From assembly GCA_964389305.1 (NCBI GenBank), contig CAYMEK010000054.1:1-31053 (forward strand): a DNA stretch of 31,053 nt. The letters are read 5' to 3'. The notes under the pieces are model-generated. The model made no database searches, had not been told where the DNA came from, and was given only the letters and a program-made list of their open reading frames with translations. The translations under genes were made by a program, and so were the position numbers. The DNA comes from CAYMEK01 sp964389305. Its GTDB lineage: Bacteria; Spirochaetota; Spirochaetia; SZUA-6; DRHE01. Below, one piece after another: positions 25,363-31,053 of the stretch; position 1 is the first letter of the stretch; each line of letters begins with the position of its first letter.

Positions 25363-26138
25363 GGGTGTTTGTTCTTCCAGAGAAGGCCCTGGCGGAGCGG
25401 CAGACCGAGATTTCGGGAAAGGACTTTCACTACCTGGCTCGGGTGCTTCGGGTCAAGGCAGGAGAGCAGTTTCTCGGCACAGACGGGCGTGGCCGCTTCC
25501 GTCGCTGCACGGTCGGGAGGATAGGCCGCCGTTCCCTGGAGCTGAGGCTGGAGAAAGCTCCGCCTGCTGCGTTTCCCGATCCCGAAGCACAGGAGCCCCG
25601 CATCTGTCTTATCCAGTGCCTGCCCAAGGGTAGGAAGATGGATCTGATCGTGCGCCAGGCAACCGAGGCAGGCGTTGTTCGGCTGATCCCTGTGTTCAGC
25701 CGCTTCAGCGGGCACAGGATCGAGGAAAGCCCGGAGACGAAGAGAGCGTTCGACCGCTGGCTGCGGATTGCCAGGGAGGCGTTGCAGCAGAGCGGAGCGG
25801 CCCTGTCGCCTGTGATCGAGCGTCCCGTGGAGCTGGAGGCCGCCGTGGAGCTGCTGGCCGGCCCGCAGGCAGAAGAGGCCCGGCTTGTTTTTCACCCGCG
25901 CCGGATTGCCGGCAGCGATACGCTTCACCGGAGTCTTTCCAAAAACCAAAAAAACGTTACACTGGTGGTTGGCCCGGAGGGGGGGCTTGCCGACCAGGAG
26001 ATAGCCCTGCTGCGGAGCCGGGGCTTTGTGCCCGTTACCTTGAGCAGCACGGTGCTGCGTACGGAGACCGCCGCCTTATATGCCATTGCGGCCATACAGG
26101 CGGTCACTCACGAGAGGCAGGCGTGGAAACTCACCTAG
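25359..26138 (+). CDS. rsmE: 16S rRNA m3U1498 methyltransferase
   Basis: 259 residues. RsmE methylates N3 of U1498 in the 30S subunit using S-adenosylmethionine. The N-terminal PUA-like part (FHYLARVLRVKAGEQF) is followed by a SPOUT trefoil knot with VVGPEGGLADQEIALLRSRG and the C-terminal VTLSSTVLRTETAALYAIAA signature. The central KMDLIVRQATEAGVVRLIPV is also typical of the family. The ATG overlaps the previous stop by 4 nt, which suggests translational coupling, and the 3' end overlaps the next gene by 16 nt. Confidence 0.95.
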   Translation: MRVFVLPEKALAERQTEISGKDFHYLARVLRVKAGEQFLGTDGRGRFRRCTVGRIGRRSLELRLEKAPPAAFPDPEAQEPRICLIQCLPKGRKMDLIVRQATEAGVVRLIPVFSRFSGHRIEESPETKRAFDRWLRIAREALQQSGAALSPVIERPVELEAAVELLAGPQAEEARLVFHPRRIAGSDTLHRSLSKNQKNVTLVVGPEGGLADQEIALLRSRGFVPVTLSSTVLRTETAALYAIAAIQAVTHERQAWKLT

Positions 26139-26824
26139 CGACCAATCGCATCCGACTCCTGAACATACCTTTGGACTGCCTGGATGAGCAGCAGGCGCTG
26201 AAGGCGGTGGAATCCTTCCTCACGGACAGGGAGGGCCATCAGATCGTATTCCTAAACCTGAGGAACCTGTTCAAGGGCAGGAGGGACCCCGAGTTCCGGC
26301 GCTGCCTGCGGGAAGCCTCTCTGGTTCTGCCCGTTTACCCCGGTCTGGTGCGGGCGACCCGCTGGCTGCGCAAGCTCACGTTGACCGCCTACTCCCCGTT
26401 TTCCTTCGTGATCCGGCTTCTCTCGCTGGCCGAACGCCTCAATCGGACCGTGTACCTGCTCGGCTCACGCAAGGAAGACCTGGAAAGGGCCGAGCGAAAC
26501 TTGAGGGATTCCTATCCCCGACTGCGGTTGGTGGGACGTTTCTCCGGTTATTTCCCCAAGACGGCGGAAAGGCAGATACTGCTGGCCATCAAGAAAGCTT
26601 CTCCTTCGTTTTTGATGGTCGGCAGCGGGATGCCCGGAAAGGATCTCTGGATTCTGAGGCGCAAACGGGAGCTGAATCCCGGAGTCTACATCTGGGTCGG
26701 GGATTGTTTCGAGATGTTTTCCGGAAAGAGAAAGGTCAGCCGGCTGGCCGCCGAGGGCTCCTCGGCCCTGTCGATCTTCTATTTTTGGCTTGTGGTGGTG
26801 CTGGCCAGGATTTTCAAGCGTTGA
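26123..26824 (+). CDS. WecG/TagA/CpsF-like glycosyltransferase homologue with altered active site
   Basis: 233 residues from GTG 26123, which lies within the end of rsmE; AGAGG precedes it. The fold is recognisable from IVFLNLRNLFKGRRDPEFR (41-59), FSFVIRLLSLAERLNRTVYL, LGSRKEDLERAERNL, GYFPKTAERQILLAIKKASP, MVGSGMPGKDLWI and IWVGDCFEMFSGKRKVS. Normal members transfer ManNAcA, ManNAc or glucose to lipid-linked GlcNAc. Here the T-x-N motif reads F-L-N (43-45) and the PDGxG motif reads PVYPG (70-74), so the usual catalytic Thr and Asp seem to be missing. It may be inactive, use other residues, or have another role. The last 20 residues form a hydrophobic helix and a basic end, consistent with membrane association. 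Confidence 0.8.
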   Translation: METHLATNRIRLLNIPLDCLDEQQALKAVESFLTDREGHQIVFLNLRNLFKGRRDPEFRRCLREASLVLPVYPGLVRATRWLRKLTLTAYSPFSFVIRLLSLAERLNRTVYLLGSRKEDLERAERNLRDSYPRLRLVGRFSGYFPKTAERQILLAIKKASPSFLMVGSGMPGKDLWILRRKRELNPGVYIWVGDCFEMFSGKRKVSRLAAEGSSALSIFYFWLVVVLARIFKR

Positions 26825-26869
26825 GGCGGCGCGCCGGTGCGGAAATACACTCTACGGCGCCGAGCCGGC

Positions 26870-26889
26870 TTGCCGCGGCTCTGCGGCAA
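26870..26889. other. GC-rich hairpin in a convergent intergenic region
   Basis: TTGCCGC (26870-26876) pairs with GCGGCAA (26883-26889) around a 6-nt loop, between the converging WecG-like and FxsA-like genes. No U-run follows on either strand, so factor-independent termination is unlikely. Confidence 0.4.
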
Positions 26890-26941
26890 CCTGCCGTTGC
26901 GGCGCGGCGGTCTGTCGTGCGCTTTCGCCTGCTCCCGGTCC

Positions 26942-27400
26942 TCAATAGTCGTATAGCTTCATGTATTCGTAGAGCTCTTTCAGGTTGGTCCGGGTCAGCC
27001 GGATGATGAACCGGCCCAGGCTGCTGCGGATCACCGGTACGAACAGCAGGAAGCCCAGAAAGTCGGTGATGAATCCTGGGGTGAGCAGCAGCACGGCGGC
27101 CGCGAATATCCCGGTTAGAGTGATGAACTCCTCCAGGGGAAACTCCCCTCCCTTGATTCTGGCTTTGAGGAGCTGGAGGTTCTTCTGAAAGCCCCGCAGG
27201 GCGAACAGCATTCCGATCAGGCCGGTGAAGGCGGCCAGAGCCAGGGTGAAGTAGTTGCCGATCCGGTCTCCGAGGTAGATGAGCAGGAAGATCTCGGCCA
27301 GAGGCAGCAGCGAGTACAGCAGCGCCAGGATGAGGAGCCTGGTGATGAAGGTCCGTTCGAGGAAGCGCAGCACGAACTTGGCCTGATCCATGCTGCCCAT
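26942..27400 (-). CDS. FxsA-family membrane protein
   Basis: 152 residues from ATG 27400; another ATG at 27391 is equally possible and neither has a good SD. The family pattern is clear: LLYSLLPLAEIFLLIYLGDRIG, then a second helix with TGLIGMLFALRGF, GGEFPLEEFITLTG, and the signature LLLTPGFITDFLGFLLFVPVIRSSLGR. E. coli FxsA (F exclusion suppressor) is an inner-membrane protein; its biochemical role is not settled. Here it is preceded on the same strand by the alpha/beta hydrolase gene, about 130 nt away, and ends convergently to the WecG-like gene. Confidence 0.88.
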   Translation of the reverse strand: MGSMDQAKFVLRFLERTFITRLLILALLYSLLPLAEIFLLIYLGDRIGNYFTLALAAFTGLIGMLFALRGFQKNLQLLKARIKGGEFPLEEFITLTGIFAAAVLLLTPGFITDFLGFLLFVPVIRSSLGRFIIRLTRTNLKELYEYMKLYDY

Positions 27401-27530
27401 AGTAGCATGTCGGTTGGGGCTGGACAAGCAAGGTCAGGATCGACGCGAAGAGGCTGCCGGCGCGCTTGTTCCTCCACGCTGCCGGTGCCTTCTGTCTCCG
27501 GCCGCGCGCGGGCTTCTCCGCCGCCCGCCT

Positions 27531-28508
27531 TCAGCGCCCTTCGATTTGCTCGATCAGAAAGCCCTTGATATGTTCCAGCGCCTGCCGGCGCATCTCCTCC
27601 TGTTCGATCAGGATCTCGTGTCGGGCGCCGCGGATCAGCTCCTTGCGGCACAGCGGGGCCCGGCGGCAGAAGCGGTCCTGGCCACCCGCCCGGGTGATAC
27701 TGTCCTGTTCGGCCCGCAGCAGCAGGACCGGGACGGAGATCTTACCGGCTCCGAGCACGGCTTTCCGGCCGTTGCGCAGGCTTTCCCGCAGCCAGCGGTT
27801 GGTCACCCCGCCAAAGTGGAGCTCCGGGGTGTTCGGGATCGTTTCCCTTTCCCAGAGAAACCAGCGCGGATAGCTGTGGGTGAGCCGATTGCCGGCGAAC
27901 TCCGGCCGGCGCAGTTTGTCCTGGCCGGGACCGTAGCCGGTGGGGCCCTTGAGACGTTCCAGCGGGCCGGCAATCAGGCGGGCGAGGAATCCGGGCAGGC
28001 GGCCGGTGTCGATCTCGAACATTGGCGAGCTGAGCACGGCGGCCTGAAAATCGGCCGGCCGGCGCTCCAGGTGCAGGGCGGCCACCAATCCGCCCATGGA
28101 GTGGCCCAGAACAAACAGCTTTCCGCGCTCCCGGGCTCGAACCACGCCGTCGAGGAAGAGCTCCACATCCTCGAGATAATGGCGGAAGTCCTCCACGTGC
28201 ACCTTGAGCCGGTCGGGAAGCAGGCGCTCGGAGAAGCCCATGCCCCGATGGTCAAACGCGTATATGGAAAGCCTTAGCTCCTGCAGGTCGTAGAACAGCT
28301 CGGCGTATTTCAGATAGGTCTCGGACTTTCCGGGCAGCACGACCAGCGCGCCGGATTCTTTTGCGGATTCGAAGCAGACGTAGCGGATCTTGAACCCTCC
28401 CACGCCGGGAAACTCACCGAACCGGCCCCTTTGATAGAAAGGTTTTACCCTGGTTTCGTATTTACTGCGAAACCGCTGCTGGTCGTCCGCTTGCGCCTTC
28501 TTTTCCAT
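27531..28508 (-). CDS. Alpha/beta hydrolase, lysophospholipase/monoglyceride-lipase type
   Basis: 325 residues; GGAAGG 5-6 nt before the ATG. The serine hydrolase triad can be read: Ser137 in the nucleophile elbow GHSMGG, Asp269 in LLLRAEQDSI, and His297 in GARHEILIE. DHRGMGFSER at 86-95 is typical of the PldB/monoacylglycerol lipase group (hydrolase_4). There is no signal peptide, so it should be cytoplasmic or peripheral at the inner membrane. The likely substrate is a lysophospholipid or monoglyceride; this comes from family membership only. The gene is divergent from the NtrC-like regulator with 103 nt between them. Confidence 0.9.
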   Translation of the reverse strand: MEKKAQADDQQRFRSKYETRVKPFYQRGRFGEFPGVGGFKIRYVCFESAKESGALVVLPGKSETYLKYAELFYDLQELRLSIYAFDHRGMGFSERLLPDRLKVHVEDFRHYLEDVELFLDGVVRARERGKLFVLGHSMGGLVAALHLERRPADFQAAVLSSPMFEIDTGRLPGFLARLIAGPLERLKGPTGYGPGQDKLRRPEFAGNRLTHSYPRWFLWERETIPNTPELHFGGVTNRWLRESLRNGRKAVLGAGKISVPVLLLRAEQDSITRAGGQDRFCRRAPLCRKELIRGARHEILIEQEEMRRQALEHIKGFLIEQIEGR

Positions 28509-28611
28509 CGCTGCCTTCCCGGATATTGTACCTGGTCATGAGAAATCCACAAGGCCCGAGTCCTTCGCTTGCCAAGCCCGCCGGTATACCGTACCATGTT
28601 CGGACCCGACC

Positions 28612-29742
28612 ATGATCCGGCTGCTGTTCATTGATGACGATCCGCGAGCTCAGAAGACCCTGGCCCTGGTGCTGCAGGAGGGCTACGTGGTGATTTCGGC
28701 ACTGAACGCCGCCGAGGGGCTCGAGGTACTCCAAAGGGCCGACCCCGAGGTGGTGCTCCTGGATATCAACCTTCCGGACCGCAGCGGGCTCGATGTGCTG
28801 GATGAGATCCTCAGCCGCCCGGTGCCGCCTGCGGTCATCATGCTTACAGCCTATGGGGAGGTGGAGTTCGTGAAGCGGGCCATACGAGCCGGGGCGTACG
28901 ACTATATTCTCAAGCCCTACGTCCTGGAACAGCTCGAGGGCACGATTCGCCGGGCCGTACAGAATCTGGCCTTGCGTAAAGCCTATGTTGCCCGCCCGGA
29001 TTCCCAGGCTCTCGGCGAGCTGATTGGCGAGAGCCGGCCTTTGAAGGAGCTGAAAAGCCTCGCCGTCCGTTATGCCGCCGCCGACTCGCCGGTGCTTATC
29101 CAGGGTGAAAGCGGAACGGGCAAGGAGCTGGTCGCGCAGGCCGTACACAACCTGTCGCACCGCCGGGAGCAAAAATTCCTGGCCCTGAACTGTGGGGCCA
29201 TTCCGGAGACGCTTTTGGAAAGCGAGCTGTTCGGCTCGGAGCGGGGAGCCTACACGGACGCCACCGCCAGGGCTGGATGTTTCGAGCGGGCTAACGGGGG
29301 CACGGTTTTTCTCGATGAAATCGGAGAGATGCCCCTCAAGGCCCAGGTGTCGCTGCTGCGGGTGCTTGAGTGCAAGGAGCTGTACAGGGTAGGAGGTAGC
29401 CAGGCGATACCCCTGAACATCCGTATTCTCTCGGCTACCAACAGGGACCTGCGCCTGGAGGTCGAATCCGGCCGTTTTCGAGAAGACCTTTTTTACCGGA
29501 TCAACGTACTTTTTCTCTCCGTTCCCCCGCTGCGCGAGCGGATCGAGGACATATCGCTGCTCGCCGCCTATTTCCTCAGGCAACAGACCAGGCCGGGACT
29601 ACGGCTCCACCCGCAGGCGATAGACAAGCTGCTGGAGCATAGCTGGCCGGGGAATGTACGCGAGCTGCGCAATGTTATCGAAAGAGCTGCGGTGCTGTCC
29701 GACGGCGAAGAGATCCGGGCGCGGGACATTTTGTTTGCCTGA
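28612..29742 (+). CDS. NtrC-family response regulator lacking a DNA-binding domain, with degenerate GAFTGA loop
   Basis: 376 residues. The receiver domain covers 1-115, with the acidic pocket at Asp8-Asp10, phospho-acceptor Asp51 in LLDINLP, Thr79 and Lys101. The AAA+ sigma-54 interaction domain covers about 132-365: Walker A GESGTGKE (165-172), Walker B GGTVFLDE (229-236), arginine-finger region GRFREDLFYRINV and sensor II WPGNVRELRN (346-354). Two features are abnormal. The sigma-54-contacting GAFTGA loop reads GAYTDA (212-217), and the protein stops at RARDILFA with no Fis-type HTH. No HTH-like sequence was seen in the other frames just downstream. It could act from solution, as reported for Helicobacter FlgR, or may not activate sigma-54 at all. 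No SD or partner kinase is seen nearby. Confidence 0.92.
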   Translation: MIRLLFIDDDPRAQKTLALVLQEGYVVISALNAAEGLEVLQRADPEVVLLDINLPDRSGLDVLDEILSRPVPPAVIMLTAYGEVEFVKRAIRAGAYDYILKPYVLEQLEGTIRRAVQNLALRKAYVARPDSQALGELIGESRPLKELKSLAVRYAAADSPVLIQGESGTGKELVAQAVHNLSHRREQKFLALNCGAIPETLLESELFGSERGAYTDATARAGCFERANGGTVFLDEIGEMPLKAQVSLLRVLECKELYRVGGSQAIPLNIRILSATNRDLRLEVESGRFREDLFYRINVLFLSVPPLRERIEDISLLAAYFLRQQTRPGLRLHPQAIDKLLEHSWPGNVRELRNVIERAAVLSDGEEIRARDILFA

Positions 29743-29815
29743 GGAGGGCCCTGTCCTCAAGCCGGAAAGCGGATTTTTGAACTCTGCGGGGCCGGCAGGT
29801 TCACAGATTTGTACA

Positions 29816-30316
29816 CTAATGCAGGGTGCGGGCATGCACTCCTTGGAGGACCCATACCTTTTCTCCGCCGTCAATCTCCACCAGCTGCAAGGCTTTGGCC
29901 ACTACCAGGACCCGATCGTTGGCCTGGATAATACCGGGTGGAGGATTTCGAGGCACGCGGGGGGGGAAAACCGGAAAAAAACGAGGTCCTGAGAACATCA
30001 CCCAACACGAGTAGCTTCGCACCTCCTCCAGCCCGATCCACTCGCCGTAAACCAGCTCGACCTGGGCAAGGAAGCTTTCCTCCTTGGAATCGAGAACGAT
30101 GATATTGGTAACCGTTCCATCCAGAAGGAGAAAGCGGTCCAAGATCCCGTAGGCGCCGGCTGCCTCCTCGTCGAGCTGGCTCAGTGTCTTCACAGTAACA
30201 GAAAAGTCGGCCACTGCGTCGAAGTCCCGGTCTTCTATCCCCTGCGCTACGGCCGCAACGGCCAGAAGCAAAAGGGCGGCGACAAGGCGGATGTCCGGAG
30301 GCAAGGCACGTTTCAT
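29816..30316 (-). CDS. Small exported protein of unknown function
   Basis: 166 residues. A Sec signal (RLVAALLLLAVAAVAQG) predicts export, with cleavage likely after VAQG. The mature part is a mixed alpha/beta domain with several strands (DFSVTVKTLSQLD, FLLLDGTVTNIIVLD, AQVELVYGEWIGLEEV, DRVLVVAKALQLVEIDG) and a Pro-rich loop (FPVFPPRVPRNPPPG). The last strands look like an OB-fold or bacterial nucleic-acid-binding-like beta barrel, but this is only an impression. No family was recognised. It starts 32 nt after the TrmJ-like gene ends, on the same strand, and is probably co-transcribed with it. No clear SD precedes the ATG. Confidence 0.66.
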   Translation of the reverse strand: MKRALPPDIRLVAALLLLAVAAVAQGIEDRDFDAVADFSVTVKTLSQLDEEAAGAYGILDRFLLLDGTVTNIIVLDSKEESFLAQVELVYGEWIGLEEVRSYSCWVMFSGPRFFPVFPPRVPRNPPPGIIQANDRVLVVAKALQLVEIDGGEKVWVLQGVHARTLH

Positions 30317-30348
30317 ACCGGAAATAGTAGATGCTTATCCCGGCCGGG

Positions 30349-31053
30349 TCAAGGACAGATCCCCTTGCCAGCCACCATGCCGCTGATCTTGGCGAAAATA
30401 CGGGCCAGCCGCTGAGCTTCACGTCTGTCCAGGGCCGCCCTGGCCAGGATGTCCCGCCAGAACACGGCCAGCTCCTCCGCATCGCCCTGGGTGAAGAAGC
30501 CGATGTTGCCGAGGGATTTCACTATCTCTGAGCAGAGGGACCGAAGCCGGTCGTCGGAGATTGGCCGAAAGGTTCTATTGATTTCCCGCGGCGAAAGCCG
30601 GCGAAAGATCTGGTAGCAGATCAACTGCACGGCGTGGGAGAGGTTCAACGAGGGAAACCCGGGGGAGCTGGGTATGCGAACGGCCAGATGGCAGAGAACC
30701 AGCTCCCTGTCGCTAAGGCCCGAGCTCTCATTGCCGAATACAAGCGCACAGGTACCCGACTGAAGAGAAGCGATCCGCTCGGCTAGCTGCTCGGGGGACA
30801 GGGAAAAATATTTTCTGCGCTTTCCTTGCCGGCGGCTGACTCCGGCCGCCAGGACGACATCCTCGAGCGCTTCCTCCAGCTTCGAGCAGCGCACCGCCCG
30901 GTCCAACACATCTCCCGCGTGTACCGCCGTGATGCCTGCTTCCTCCCTATCGATGTTCTTCCCACCGACCAGATACAGGTCCTGGAAGCCCATCGTTTTT
31001 ATCGCTCTGCACACCGAGCCCACGTTTCTGCTGTCCTTGGGCCCGACCAACAC
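30349..31053 (-). CDS. TrmJ-like tRNA/rRNA 2'-O-methyltransferase (5' end outside window)
   Basis: At least 234 residues; the N-terminal few codons are beyond the right edge (the last in-window codon, GTG, reads as an internal Val in VLVGPKDSRNVGSV). The SPOUT fold is shown by PKDSRNVGSVCRAIKTMG, ALVFGNESSGLSDREL and IPSSPGFPSLNLSHAVQLI, the three knot motifs of TrmH/TrmJ enzymes that methylate ribose 2'-OH groups with S-adenosylmethionine. The FGNES variant replaces the usual FGRE. The helical C-terminal extension after the knot fits TrmJ (tRNA position 32) better than TrmL, but the target cannot be fixed from sequence. Confidence 0.88.
   Translation of the reverse strand: MLVGPKDSRNVGSVCRAIKTMGFQDLYLVGGKNIDREEAGITAVHAGDVLDRAVRCSKLEEALEDVVLAAGVSRRQGKRRKYFSLSPEQLAERIASLQSGTCALVFGNESSGLSDRELVLCHLAVRIPSSPGFPSLNLSHAVQLICYQIFRRLSPREINRTFRPISDDRLRSLCSEIVKSLGNIGFFTQGDAEELAVFWRDILARAALDRREAQRLARIFAKISGMVAGKGICP

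Noticed and set aside
26870..26889. Intrinsic terminator between the WecG-like and FxsA-like genes
   Set aside because: The stem is good but no T-run follows on either side.
28509..28611. Sigma-54 (-24/-12) promoter next to the NtrC-like gene
   Set aside because: No GG-N10-GC element with the expected TGGC/TTGC context was found in the divergent spacer.
29743..29830. Frameshifted HTH for the NtrC-like regulator
   Set aside because: The other frames after 29742 show no Fis-like helix-turn-helix and the next gene converges within 73 nt, so a simple frameshift does not explain the missing domain.

Overview
The window looks like a piece of a moderately GC-rich spirochaete chromosome (order Spirochaetales), probably from a draft or metagenomic assembly because it carries a run of exactly 100 N at 2230-2329. 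The spirochaete call rests on the combination of an LruC-domain lipoprotein, a DUF2259 secreted protein, a very large DUF342/FapA-type protein, an archaeal/eukaryal-type prolyl-tRNA synthetase, a diphosphate-dependent phosphofructokinase, and many exported proteins and lipoproteins of no recognised family. No rRNA, tRNA, CRISPR array, insertion sequence, integrase or phage gene was recognised. This is mostly ordinary chromosomal housekeeping and envelope DNA.

Layout. (1) 1-5432, minus: a giant exported beta-strand-repeat protein, running off the left edge and interrupted by the assembly gap. (2) 5609-8467: two convergent lipoprotein genes sharing a PPC-like domain, with a bidirectional terminator between them; the longer one carries an LruC domain. 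(3) 8572-11710: a family 2 glycosyltransferase, galU, and a divergent dicarboxylate-type symporter. (4) 11701-16296, minus: a probable four-gene unit of PPi-phosphofructokinase, proS, a lipoprotein and a small exported, possibly outer-membrane protein. (5) 16438-18758: DUF2259 protein, a divergent polytopic membrane protein, and a phytol/dolichol-kinase-like enzyme. (6) 18954-23437, minus: a small membrane protein, the DUF342/FapA giant and lgt. (7) 23550-26824, plus: ctpA, a YjbQ-family gene, rsmE and a WecG/TagA-like gene, tightly packed. (8) 26942-31053: FxsA-like protein, alpha/beta hydrolase, an NtrC-type regulator without a DNA-binding domain, an exported protein and a TrmJ-like RNA methyltransferase cut by the right edge.

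How the genes fit together. Several genes serve the envelope: lgt modifies lipoproteins such as the three seen here, ctpA processes exported proteins, and galU plus the glycosyltransferases make and use sugar nucleotides for surface glycans. PPi-phosphofructokinase indicates glycolysis that saves ATP. RsmE, TrmJ and ProS belong to translation.

Most notable observations: the gap lies inside an almost perfect 738-nt repeat, and the intact copy predicts that 521 nt are missing, which restores the reading frame; a sigma-54 activator homologue has both a degenerate GAFTGA loop (GAYTDA) and no Fis-type HTH; a WecG/TagA homologue has lost the expected catalytic Thr and Asp positions; the DUF342 protein has a multiplied N-terminal module; and a perfect inverted repeat sits in a divergent promoter region beside a promoter predicted to give a leaderless mRNA.
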